This document shows positions 1 to 11,659 of a stretch of 64,000 nt of DNA, piece after piece. The stretch is taken from contig JARCOQ010000002.1 in assembly GCA_029207755.1 (NCBI GenBank), positions 91,177,087-91,241,086 of the forward strand, in the 5' to 3' direction. How positions within the stretch are numbered: position 1 is the first letter of the stretch; every line of letters begins with the position of its first letter. A model generated the notes under the pieces. It was given only the letters and a program-made list of their open reading frames with translations. It did no database searches and had not been told where the DNA came from. Source of the stretch: Chamaea fasciata (taxonomy: Eukaryota > Chordata > Aves > Passeriformes > Sylviidae). A program made the translations under genes and the position numbers.

Positions 1-215
1 CTATATCCTCTTTCTCATTTTCCTGATGCATTTATATTTTTAAAATTAGATAAAAAACATTACTAATACTAATACAATGAAAATAGCATCTAGAAACTAT
101 TTGCCTCTTAGACATAGAATAAAACCTTTCAAACTAAAGATGGTGTCAAGCTTCTTAATTTGGTATTATATTATCAGAGATATTTCTGATGGGAAAAAGA
201 AATAAATAAAGAAAT

Positions 216-265
216 TGAAATGAAATGAAATGAAATGAAATGAAATGAAATGAAATGAAATGAAA
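216..265. repeat. (TGAAA)10 pentanucleotide microsatellite
   Basis: Ten uninterrupted copies of TGAAA are visible. The pentamer is not a multiple of three and has no stop in several frames, so it produces a spurious minus-strand open frame (166-354) that repeats FISFH. A perfect array of this length is likely to vary in length between individuals. Confidence 0.95.
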
Positions 266-297
266 TTTGCCCAGTCATGGGCTTCTCCCATCAGATT

Positions 298-348
298 TTT
301 TCTCTCTTTCCTTTCTCTTTTTCTTTTCTTTTTTTCTTTTTCTATCCC
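298..348. repeat. CT/TTTTC-rich pyrimidine tract
   Basis: This tract is almost pure pyrimidine on the plus strand, made of irregular TTTCTCT and TTTTCTTT words. It lies just downstream of the TGAAA array and has no other visible feature. Confidence 0.75.
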
Positions 349-1760
349 TTTCATTCTTTACTTCCCATGAGTTTCTTCAATTATTAAAGTAGATTTCTTC
401 TATTTTTCACTAGTCAACAGCTCAACGAAGGGGGCAAGATGAGCAAAAAGATTGATCTTGGATGGTCAGTAGATAGACATGGGCCAAACCAACATTGGTC
501 AGACTCCTACAGCAAAAGTCCTGCATTCATAATGTTTATTACACCCTCTGAAGAACTCTTCAGTGTTATTATCCTCATTGATTAAAGATTTATGAGAAAG
601 CATTGGGAGTAACCCTGGATGTTTCAAAATTTCAGCTTTGAATACAAGGATTAGAACAGTTTGAGTTCTGAATGGGCACCCTGAAAATACAGTATAAACA
701 TAAAAACAAGGTGTATAAACCTGTGACAATTGCCTGGTCTGAAGTGAGTAATTTTATTAAGGAAAACTGAAACAATTTATCAAACAATATTAACCACTGA
801 AGCACTGCTGACCATGCTCCGAATGAGTGGAGGAAGCTTCCTCCTCAGCAGTGGGAATGTGGGACTAGATGGGTCTTTATCAGAATCTTCTAAAGTTTGC
901 CTCTAATGTCGGTGGCTGGATAATGATTAACCTTTTTTTAACCCTTTTTTATAAAGTCTATCATCAGTACCTCTCCTACCCCAAATTTTCTGTGGAAGCA
1001 ATGGGGACCAAATATAGCTGATTGTGAACTCGGAAAAAATGTGTAAAGAGGTTTTGATTGTAAGTGTCAAGAGTGAAAATTATATCTGTCTGTTCCTGGA
1101 AACGGAGTGCTTTGACACAGAGGAGTAGCTGAGTGAATATACAACCTCAGCTGTACCTTCCGTATTCTAGGCTGTATCATCTTTCCAGAATCTTCTGCCA
1201 TAAGGAACAGTGCTGCCCCTTGGAGGGGAATATTTTGTATGAAGTTACACAACACATGGAGTTTTCTGTTCAGCCTGATAACTGATGTGAGTCAGAACCT
1301 ACATATTCCTGGGAAATTATTTTTGTTGCCTTATATGGGGTCTGTCCATCCCAAATTGCACTCCTAAAAAAGGAATTCAATTAGTAGTAAGCTTACCTAT
1401 CACTTACCAGCTGACCATGTAAATAGCCTGCAAAATAGTAAAAAAGGCAGATAGTAATCAAATGGGATAATAGCTCAGGGAAAAAAAATATGCTATTAGC
1501 CCTGCTGGACTCCACATGGCAAACAGCCCTTTACACTCATAAAACCAGAAATAGATCTGCTGCACAGCAAGAAATCAGCTGGGTTTGGCAGCATGTGTCA
1601 AGACAGGGAGGGAGTGAACCTGCTCTTGTGAGACAAAGGGCTACACTCTGTGAGATAAAAAACATTAAGGCAGCACGATCAAAGAATATTTAAAAATAAT
1701 CACATTAAAGAAATTCAGAGGGGAAGAAAATGTTCAAACAACCAAAGTGGAATCTCACTG

Positions 1761-1781
1761 AAAAATAAAATAAAATAAAAT
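1761..1781. repeat. (AAAAT)n microsatellite
   Basis: About four copies of AAAAT in a row, a short A-rich microsatellite. No transposon sequence that I recognise precedes it, so I do not read it as a retroposon tail. Confidence 0.8.
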
Positions 1782-2573
1782 ACTTCTGCCATACTCATGC
1801 CAAAACATTGAATCTGCTACCTTGGAGTCACACTTCGTGTTCCTCTTCCTGCTGTTTCAAGGAAGCCAATATATAAAACAAGGGATAAAAATGTAACCTT
1901 TGCCTGTTCAGCCCAGGTTGGTACTGGAAGCTGGGAAGCAGGGTGTGGGTAACCACTGCTAACCACATATCCTTACCTCTGGGAAAGTGCCAAGGAAGAG
2001 GACGAAGGTTCTAAACTAAAACCAGCCAGTTATTTTGCTACTTTGAGCCCTTTTCAACTACGATACAACAGGCTAACGATTTGCATTATTACAAGCCAGC
2101 ATGAGATTCCCTGTGCCTAGTCCATTTTCCTGTCCACCATGAGGAGTCTCATCGTGAAATGTTGGGGCTGGAGCCAATGGAAGAGTTGGCTGCCCAAGAA
2201 AAATATGTCCTTCAGCAGGTCTTTGACTCCCATGCCTACCTCATCTCTAAACCAGAGGTAACATGACTTATTCACTGGCTACTCCACAGCTGCATTAATA
2301 GCTGTGTGGCAGCTGGGGATCCTCAGGTAGTCTGGCACGGACATCACAGGAAGGATGATTCAAAGCAATGGGCTGTCTGCACCTCTTGGTGCCAAGGGAA
2401 ATGGCCTACTGCAGGTAGCGGGTTGCCACACAATTATTAAATCAACAGCTGATTTCTAGTAAAGCAGAGTATTTACTAGTGTGAAGGTCCTGATGTTGAA
2501 GTCCCAGTGCAAGAAACTGTTTGATGTGTTTCATGGAACACTAAGGTATAGTACAGACTCTTTTCCTGACAGA

Positions 2574-2613
2574 TTTGTTTTACATTTGTTTTACATTTAC
2601 ATTTACATTTACA
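2574..2613. repeat. (TTTACA)n / TTTGTTTTACA short tandem array
   Basis: Two copies of a TTTGTTTTACA-type unit run into three or more copies of ATTTAC. It is a local slippage array of about 40 bp. Confidence 0.8.
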
Positions 2614-5600
2614 GATTTTCAAAGCTCACATATGTAGGATCTAAAACGTTTGAATTTTACTTCCGTGGTGTGGAAATGGTCTGTATTTAAATCTACTAAT
2701 TCCTAGTGCCACTGAAAAATATGCACTCAGTTTATCTGCTTACACACAGCTTGAAGCAACTCAGCAATAAAAGATTACTTTAAACACCTGAAATAGGATT
2801 TTCTGAGGTGCTGAGTGCCCGAACACCCAAATTTCCAATAGGTGCTGCAGAAGTTCAAAGCTACAGAAAAACTAGCTCCTTATTATTCTGTCTGATGTAA
2901 ACAGATTTAAGGAAGGAAGGAAGAGGAAACATGGAGTTTGCAATTAGTTTACAATTAGTTCACTGTTTCAGGGCAGATAGTGCTCTTGGATGCTGAACAA
3001 AGGCTGGGAAACAGTGGCTGATAGAAGAATAAGCAAGAGCACACACCAAGAGGAAACAAGGAGGAAAACATGCCACCTGTATATTTTCTCTGTCAGGACA
3101 GTGGCATATCTCTCTCCATATACACGTGTCACTTAATAAGCACTCTGACTGTGTCAGAGTACAGAGGAGAAAGACAGAGCTTTAGCTGTGTAGAAGGAGT
3201 TTAGAAAACCAGGAGAGCCTTTCAATATTTCAGAAGACATCCAGGAAAAAGCTGTTTACTTGACTTTGTGCTGACTACCTGGAATATGTTCTTTATTACC
3301 AGAAGGTGTATAGACGCTGCTTCCAGCAGTGCTGCTTCCACTCTCTCTAGGTTTTCCCATAGATATCTTTCGACTTGTTTCAGTGCAGGGCAATGCAGGC
3401 AACTGCATTGGTCTTCTCTATCAAATTAAATATTTATGTATGCTTATGTCTAATGAAGAGCACCATCATGCGGACAGGTTAATCAAAAGAAAGAGCAAAG
3501 TATAGGGAAAGTACATTCTGTGAATATCAAACTTGAATGAAAAATCAAGAACAATAAGTAAAACAGGGATGAATTTATCATCCTGTTTTAGTCTCTGTAT
3601 CTCCTCCACTTCTTTGTTTACCTTGTCTTTAAAAGATGAACAACCACAACTTAAAAGATCTACAGTAGACACATCAGTACAAGGTTTCCAATGACGATCC
3701 TGAAAAACAATCCTAAAGAATTTTTTAAAGTTTTAATAAAAAACAATTGCAAAAAAATAATGGCATAAGCCTACTGATTTTTTTTTACATAAAGTACTGA
3801 ACTAAATATACTCAAACAGGTCCTCAGGGTGGTGCCAGCCACATGCAAACTGCTCTGGCCCTGTCTTTGTTTGGCCAGACTTCTCATTAAATTTCATTAC
3901 CTGGCATTTGTGCTTCTTCAGATCATAGTAGGTGAGTTTACAGACCTGAGGTCCACCTATTTCCTGAAGCGTCCTCTTCCACATCAGTCACATTTTTTAC
4001 TTAGACATTTCTTTCCTCTCTCTTTCTTGAAAATTTCCAGGCAAGAGAACAACAAGCATGACTTTGTACAAAGATGTCATTATCTTCTTTTGATACTTTT
4101 CAGCCATCAGGTAAGTCTGAATTCGTGTCTGTTACTAATAAGAATCTGTAACACTATGAAATGGAGGGGTAAACTTCTGTCCAGTTACCTCACAGTTATG
4201 TTCTCTGCGTTTTGTGAGGTACCATTACACCTCTTCATGAAGCAAAGGCCAGTAGAGCATTATCTTATCACCAATGGTTAGCTCAGTGTTACTGACAAAG
4301 TGTCAACTTGTGCTGACACTTTTAACAGCTGCTGTACAGAGAGAGTATTCACCATGATTAAATATTTGCAGTCATTTATGACCCAGGTACTTGGTGAGGA
4401 AGACATTTCCAGCTGCCTACATTCCAGTTTCTCTTCTACCTGTTAGGTGCAAAGCAGATCATCAACAAAAGATGTTACCAAACAAAAGGTCCTGTCATTC
4501 ACCCAAGCAGCAAACATCTGTTCAACAACTGATCCAAAAGGTAAAGCACTCCTAATTTTGTAATATTCAAGAAAATAGAAGAAATCAAAACAGGTACAGA
4601 CATGTCAACCTGCTTTCAAAACAGGATGATATTATGCACGTTTGTCCCTCAGTGAGGTGGCAGCTCACATCAGTGTAACACCAGGTGAGTATGCACACTG
4701 CTCAACATGAAATCACAGTCTCCTTTGAGCATCTAATTACTTGGCTGAGACTCTCAGACCTCGTTCACAAGTTCCACCAGTCCCTAGGCAAGCCTTCCTT
4801 TCTCTGACAAAAGGAGTTTCTTTGGCCCTCTCCTCCAGACAGCTCAAAGTCTTACAATCTGTTGTGAATTGATGCCGTCACCCTCCAAATAGTGCCATGC
4901 ATTTACCATGAGCTAACTGCTTGTCTTCAAAAGCACCACAACTTTCCCAGTGATAATCAGCTGTCCCCTGCCGTCAGCCTGAGTCCTGATAGAGAAGAGT
5001 CACAACAAGGAGGTGCCCAGATTTCCTCTCCTCACAGTGAAGGCAACACCAGGTTGTGCAAGGAGGGGCACACAATAAGCACAACAGACATTTTGCACAA
5101 AATGAGCCACACCTGTGGAATCTGAGAAAATTCTTTTGTCTGTATTGCAAGACTAGCTGATAGAGGCAGAATTGAATTATTAACAGCTCATGGAAAAACA
5201 GTGCTGAATTTCTGAGAAGCCAGGAAAATAAAAATTAAGAACAAATTAGAGCTAATTATGTAATTATTTTACACATTAAATTGAATGTACATATTGAAAA
5301 TTGAGGGAACTGAGACAATAATCTATATCCCTCAACTTAGAAACAAGCAGAAAATTAGACTTTGCTATAGACAATATCATTACAGACATCTAGGGAAGAA
5401 AGGTCAGGCTAAACTGGTATTCACTGGTTTTAGAAGAGATAAGGCAGCAGAATTGACTAAGTCTTACAATGATGAAAGGGGAAGGTTGGGGGAATGTTCT
5501 CGTCTGGTTTGTTCACTGGGCATATTGGGCTGTTGGATCAAGTCAAATCAAGCAACCCTGTTGCACTGGCTCCACAATTAACCTAACTGCTCTGCCATTA

Positions 5601-5869
5601 CAGTTCGTAAGTGCTTTCACAACAAACATATTTTGCTTTGACAAAACAGGTTTGAATCAACTGCATGTTCATTCAGAAACCATAACCCCTCCTCCAGGCC
5701 GCATGGAACCTGTTACAGCTCCAGCAGTGGGAACCAGGGATCCCTGTAGAGCAGCCCTAGCCCAGCGGTGAGAGCTGAGGATTAGCAGTGAGTCCCATGC
5801 AGGCAGGGAGCCTTCACCCTGACAGCTCTGACAGGTGTAAAAGGCATTCTGGCAGGACCAATGGACTAT

Positions 5870-5903
5870 GAAGGTGCATTCCTTTTGAAGGTGTATTCCT
5901 TTT
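5870..5903. repeat. Tandem duplication of a 17-bp unit
   Basis: GAAGGTGCATTCCTTTT is followed directly by GAAGGTGTATTCCTTTT, a 16/17 match, so this is a recent small tandem duplication in otherwise unique sequence. Confidence 0.85.
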
Positions 5904-6300
5904 TCCAGTCCTTCTTAGGGTTTGTCTCTCTCCCCCTCAAAGGCCCCACTTCAGCAAGTGGAGTAGGGATGTGTAGCCCTCACCAGCAACATCCATGGGA
6001 GTTAGTACAGAGCATCTGATTCACTGCAAACTCATGTTTTTGCACACCACACACAATCTCTCCTGTGTAAATAAGCAGTTTAAATGTCACCCTTATTACT
6101 TCACCAAGGTGTTTATTGTGGACACAGCAGGGTGAAAACGGTGCACTGAGACTTGATTCTTAGATTTTACACTTGGGAAAAGCAAAACTGACAGTCACTC
6201 AAAGATTCTGTGTGAGACCGCTTACCTACATCTCCATGTGTCTGCAAAAGATACTATTTGTAGGTATATGACTCAAACGCCCGCTTGGGGCTCCCCCCTT

Positions 6301-6478
6301 TCACAGAATCAGAATGGATCAGATTGGAAAGCACCACAGGGAGTCATCTGGTCCAACCTCCCTGCTTAAGAAGGGTCATCCCAGAGCACATGGCACAGGG
6401 ATGGTGTCCAGAGAGTTCTTTAACATTTCCAGTGAGGGAGACTGCACAACCTGTTCCAGTGCATGGTCATCCACACAA
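6301..6478 (-). mobile_element. CR1-type LINE fragment (3' end), minus orientation
   Basis: The plus strand starts TCACAGAATCAGAATGGATC and continues with wording typical of an inverted avian CR1 3' end: GGTCCAACCTCCCTGCTTAAG, then CACATGGCACAGGGATGGTG, then a CCAGTGAGGGAGACTGCACA block. CR1 copies are usually 5'-truncated, and this one keeps only about 180 bp of the 3' end. Short open frames here are by-products of the element. The family call is from memory; a repeat-library search would settle the subfamily. Confidence 0.85.
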
Positions 6479-9400
6479 GAAAGAAGTGATTCACATTTTA
6501 GAAACCCCCATGCATGGAAGCAAAGAGACTTTGTATGTTTTATAAAATTAGTCTTAATGATTACTTTGACTTCAGGTACATCTAGAGAATATAAGTTATT
6601 TGGGAAACTGATGTAAATGACAAAAAAATCAAAAGTGATGTAACTTTTTGTTGCTATCAAGCTGGTGCCCTTGAGCATTACTGTTATGAGTTTTGGAGGA
6701 CTCCATACAAAGAGGATGAAAAGCACTTGTAACATTGTATTAAGGAAATGTTCATACATATAGATGTCTAGGAATGAAAGAAAAGATAGTTGGTAAAATA
6801 ATAAAACAGGTCATAAGGCTAAATAAGTGCATCCTTCAGAGACCCTGAAGTAAAGAGAGAGAAAGAAGCCAAGCAACCTCATTGTCAGAAGAGCATTTAC
6901 ATCCTGTACACATAGATTCTGTCCTGTGTGGGAAATGCATGTGCACAGCTCTCCACTCCATTGCTTACTGCTGCCCTGTTTATCCCACACACTTCACAGG
7001 GCAGCAAAAGTGAACTGACCTCATGTGACAACCAAGTCAAATGTCTGGCTAAGTTTACTAAATAAACACATACACTTGCCATGCTCCAAAAGCTGATGAG
7101 GAATACAGAACTGCATGCACAAATTCCACTTTGCTTATGCAGTTCTGTAGGTTTCTGACTGAGTTTCTGAAGAAATTTGGGGTTTTGTCACTGTTGGGTT
7201 AGATTTGTTTTTGTTTTTCTACCTCCAGAGGCTTGATTACAAATTCAAATTCAGGCACCATAGTTGCAATCCGTATTTCATAATACCCCAACTTCGTGGG
7301 TAGCTTAGCTGGCCATTTTTCCAGTCCCTATTATCTTTATCTATTTAATGGCCCAGATGTCAGAACAATAGAACATGTTAAATATTGACACTGGGGAAGC
7401 ATAAAGAAAATTAATATTGCTTTTGTTTATTTTTATTTACTAGTAAATGCTTGTTTTGGTGAGTTACCCTAAACACTCTGCAATGTTATGGAAGTTTTTT
7501 TCCTAAAATTAACTGCTATTCACAGGTTAAACCAAATTCAGATGTCACAGGAATTAACCATTCTACATTTTAACAGTTGGATTACCTTATTAATCCCATT
7601 AATTATGTCTAGTCTCGTGTCAGCTGCATTGTGTGACAGATATTTGCTCAGCTGAACAGCATGTATTGCTTCTGTTTGCAGTGATCCTACCTCCATCAGC
7701 CTGTTTTTATTTACAGATACTTCTATTCTCACTTGCCTGGCTTTATCCCCATTGCTAACATCCCAGAAATCATGATACAGCATGTCTAACTATAGCAGCT
7801 GCTGCAGATCAAGGCACAGCCCTGTAACTCTTCAAGCAACTCAGTGTCCTTAGAGCATTTTTCATTGAACAATTTATTTGGGGGGAAAACCTGCATTTTC
7901 ACCATCTCATACCACTATTTACAATCTGAAAATATATTTGAAACTAAGCTGCTTCTTTGGAGAATGTAGTGGACAAAGAATATAAATACTCTGAATAAAG
8001 TTAAAGTTATTTAGAGGTTTTGAAATAGCTGGTACAAATAATTCTGGTTTTAAGACAAAGTGCAGGAACACAAGGCTATTTTTTGCCCTATAATGTCCAT
8101 CCTGTTTCTGTGGGAAAAGCCACCCAACTTTTTAGCATATTTTTCTCATAAGAACATTTAATAAATGTTTATTTAATTCTTTTAGTGCTCCAGAAGACAG
8201 AAAACGGAGGCGGACAATGCATTGCTGTTTGCTTTCCACTGATGATTTATTATATTGACATATTCACAGACAATGTGATGTCCTATTATAAAGGTGGCTG
8301 ATGACATACTTTCTTGCAGATTTCTTCAGAAATACAGATAACATGAAACTAGCTCTTGGCTCATTATGGTTTATTTCAGCTTATCACAGGAAGATATCTT
8401 CTCAGTGGTGTCTTTGAATAGGACCTTTTGGGACAACTACAGCCCACCTTTCTGAGATTAAAGTCTCCTAAACCACAGAATAAATCCAACTCAATCCAGC
8501 AAGGCTGAATGAACCTGCTACACAATTTTGTTTGCAGAGCATGAGCACCTCCTCTCCAGAGAAACAGGAGGAGGAGGGAGCACAGCATGGAGAGAGGATA
8601 AGGTGCTTTGAAGACCATCATTGCTTCAAGTCTGTATTGCAATAAGGGCATTTTCAGATCAGGACTGCAAAGCAACATTTTAGTTTTAGCCTCAGGCCTC
8701 CTTATTTACTTGACTTTGTTTTGCCAACCTGATGTGTAATCTAAGAACTCCAGCCCAGCTACACAGCCAATTTGTGCTCATTTAGCCACCCTGGAGGTAA
8801 GCACTCCCAGGAGGCTCAGGAGGTCTGGAAATGTCCAAAGGTTGATGGTGAGAGTCTCGTTGTTTCCCTGCTGTCCCCTCAAAGTGGGATCAGTTGAGCC
8901 TGAAGGACTTCCAGCACCACAGAGGACTGACCAAAAACCTTTTAACCCTCATCTATTGGAGTTCTGCACCATAGGAAGCACTTTGAACTCTGAAACCCTA
9001 AGGCCTGCAGGTGTTGCTCACACCAGTTTCTCTTTTAAATAACTTCTCTCAAACCAACCTGTCCTGTCATACTTTCTGGTTTCAAAGAATAAGGCATTTC
9101 TTTTTTCCCCCATGAAACACTTTTTTGACTTGTTATCTCTGCAACACTCAGGAGTAAATATTAAGCTCAGCACCCTCTGGCCTTGAACATCTTCCACATC
9201 TCTGACATCTAAGGGTATCACTGAACCTGGTTGTGCAACAGGAAGGAGACAAAAGGAGTAGCTATTGGTTTCTAGCTAAATAATGGGATTTGGCACAATT
9301 TGCAAGGATTGCAAACCACAGAGCACTGCTGTTTGACAGTGCACGTTTCCTAATTTATTTGTATCTTATTTCAAACAAAGACAAGTAAACATGCACTGTA

Positions 9401-10980
9401 CACCAGAGCACAGGGGAACTAAAGGCACAATAGATGCAGGAGTGTATAATAAATACTCCATTAAGGAGAAAAACCAAAAAAAGCCCCTGTTAAAATAATG
9501 CTCAAACAGCCTACTCAAGCATTCAGAGATCAGAAAATACACACCATAGGGCTGTTTACACAGTCAGAAGAAGGTGCTGTCAGCAGCTACAGCTGCAGCT
9601 CCATAGGTTTCCCTAGATAACTCTCCTGCCAGGACTGATGGGTGCAGAAGGAGATCACCCTGATGTCCTCCAGCACAGGTGATGCAGTGTGGGCAGGCAC
9701 TCCAGTCACTTGGTACACACTGAGCCCAGCACAGATCTGCTGTCAGCTGCAGGCAGCTGCAGAAGGGCAGTACATGGTTGTGCTGCATCCAGGTGTGACC
9801 AAAGGTTACAGCTGAGGTCCCTAAAATAGAATTAGCCACAGTCTTTCCATGTGACAGAACACAAAGTCTTTTAGCCCCAATACACCTTTTTCCCTTCGGT
9901 TTTTGTTGTTGTTGTTGTTGTTTTTTGTTTGTTTTTGTTTTTGTTTGTTATTGTTTTGTTTTGGTTTTTTCTTGAGTTAACCTTTTATGTCAAGGAAATA
10001 ATGTTAAGAAAAAAGACGGTAAACACTTGCTTTTGAGGGGAAAGGAGGAGCAAGTTCAAGTGATGTGCACTTTGGGATGATGGTTTATATCAGCTGAAAA
10101 TTGGGACTGGGAGATATTCATCCACTGCATTTTTTCCTGCTTTCAATGTGACTGAGACGGTCATCATTCCAGCTGGAATTATTTAAGCAGAAGTCATACC
10201 CTAATGCATCAAGAATGAATCATTTATCTAATTATCTGTATTTGTCTCTGCTCCCATCCAGTTTTGCATATTGAAAAAGATAAGCAATAAACATGATCTA
10301 TTTTTTCTCCCATTTACACTTTTAAATATTAGTTTTTAATAAGACTTCATAGGAAAAAAAAGCACATTATGGCAACTAAAAATGTTGAGCATAGTGCTGT
10401 TCTTTGCTATTACACAATTTAAAATAATACACTGCTTCTGATTTGCATTCTGTATCTCATTGCTTCAACTAGATTTTTCTAAAGAGAAAAAGTTGACACA
10501 AAAAGCACTGAGGCAAGAGCATCTGGAATGAAACACAGAAAACCCCTCCCTCTGTTAAAGTAAAATGGCTTAAACTAGCTCTGTGCCAAAGTTGAGACCA
10601 GAAGTAAAAAATTAGGCAAGGCTCCTATCTAGAATTCCAGACTTACCCTGATAAGGAAAACTAAAAAAAATGTTAAGAAATGGTGATAAAAGCAGGATGA
10701 AGGGATCAGGTGGGATGAAAAGCTATCTGAGAAACAGGCATTAAAGAGGAAAAAGCCATAAATTGGAGGTTGAGGATACAGAATTTTATTCCAGAATAAG
10801 AAACAAGCAATTACAGGGATTCGGGAGATGAACAACATTGATGTAGACACGGGACTGTGAGTCTTTAATGTCTATGACCACCATCTTTCAGAACAAAAGC
10901 AGAGAAAGCAGAACATCGTTTAAAAACGCATTTTGATGCTCGGGGAGCATTTTATCCTCAGTTGAAAATGGAGCAATTTA
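6479..10980. other. Non-coding unique sequence
   Basis: I see no transposon and no credible exon. The segment around 8,160-8,310 has a balanced, non-repetitive composition and could be a conserved non-coding element, but that is only an impression. A TG-rich low-complexity tract lies at 9898-9975. Confidence 0.5.
9898..9975. repeat. (GTT)n / (GTTTT)n low-complexity tract
   Basis: The tract begins with about six GTT units and grades into GTTT and GTTTT units. It is purely T and G over most of its length. Confidence 0.9.
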
Positions 10981-11391
10981 ACAAAGGCCCTGTGCTCGGA
11001 GGTTCCTGAGGGACAAAGTGCTTGGGGGTCAAGACCTTCCGGGCCCTCTGTTCTCACCTTCCGTCGCTGTGTCACACTGGCTGCAGCGGGGTCCCGGGCC
11101 GAGCACAGAGTGGGCAGGGCCATGGCAAACGAACTCATTACTATTTTACTCAAAGTTTGCCACTTTTGTACTCGTGTCCTCAGCAAAACCTACAGGTGTG
11201 GACTTGCACGAGCGAAACTCCCTGAAGCCAGCGGCCGCCAGCTCCCCCCTCCCCGCCCCTGCGCTCCCCATCCCGCCGGCACCCGTTCCCAGCCGGCCAT
11301 GGGGGGTTTCCAAATTCCCGGAATTTCCTGGTAAGCCTCCCGTCCTGCGATGGGCGGCAGCGCTGGAGCGGTCCCGAGCCTGCCTCGGTCC

Positions 11392-11531
11392 GCAGCCCGC
11401 AGCCCGCAGCCCGCAGCCCGCAGCCCGCAGCCCGCAGCCCGCAGCCCGCAGCCCGCAGCCCGCAGCCCGCAGCCCGCAGCCCGCAGCCCGCAGCCCGCAG
11501 CCCGCAGCCCGCAGCCCGCAGCCCGCAGCCC
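11392..11531. repeat. (GCAGCCC)20 heptamer array
   Basis: Twenty copies of GCAGCCC run without interruption over 140 bp. On the minus strand this reads (GGGCTGC)20: evenly spaced G3 tracts with 4-nt loops, which fits the canonical G-quadruplex pattern many times over. Seven is coprime with three, so every frame translates to a heptapeptide repeat (ARSPQPA on plus, CGLRAAG on minus). This explains the overlapping 117-234 residue open frames here; I do not regard them as genes. Confidence 0.97.
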
Positions 11532-11556
11532 GGCCGCTTTTCCAGAGGGATGCTGG

Positions 11557-11569
11557 CGACATCTGGTGG
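11557..11569 (-). promoter_or_regulatory. CTCF-like core motif
   Basis: The minus strand reads CCACCAGATGTCG, matching the core consensus CCASYAGRKGGCR at 12 of 13 positions; the mismatch is the eleventh base (T for G). It sits 26 bp from the end of the heptamer array within the GC-rich block. The motif is short, so occupancy is uncertain. Confidence 0.4.
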
Positions 11570-11659
11570 CGCTGGGAGGGACGCCCGGGCCGGCAGGAGC
11601 GGGATGGCCGGGGAGACAAGAGGTGGCCGGGAAGACTCGGGATGAGACGGGGCAGGAGG

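Larger units (their letters stand above)
1..6300. other. AT-rich non-coding DNA with microsatellites
   Basis: I see no recognisable exon or transposon in this stretch. Its open frames are short, lack homology I can name, and have no paired splice signals. The content I can support is simple repeats at 216-265, 298-348, 1761-1781 and 2574-2613, and a 17-bp tandem duplication at 5870-5903. Small perfect hairpins occur near 3142-3160 (arms ACTCTGAC/GTCAGAGT) and 4297-4322 (arms AAAGTGTCA/TGACACTTT). It is probably intronic or intergenic. Confidence 0.6.

Noticed and set aside
166..354. Minus-strand open frame repeating FISFH
   Set aside because: It is a translation of the TGAAA microsatellite and adjoining pyrimidine tract.
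3802..3984. Minus-strand 60-codon frame with a donor-like CAG/GTAATG inside
   Set aside because: The peptide looks protein-like, but a stop lies just upstream, no polypyrimidine acceptor is visible on that strand, and I recognise no homologue.
3829..4281. 150-codon plus-strand frame
   Set aside because: Hydrophobic and pyrimidine-rich by composition, no known domain; frames of this length are expected occasionally by chance in 64 kb.
6376..6759. 127-codon minus-strand frame
   Set aside because: It overlaps the CR1 fragment in a non-coding part of the element and continues into unique sequence without any domain.
11392..11531. CRISPR-like array
   Set aside because: The units are 7 bp with no spacers, in a vertebrate-type sequence; it is a simple tandem repeat.
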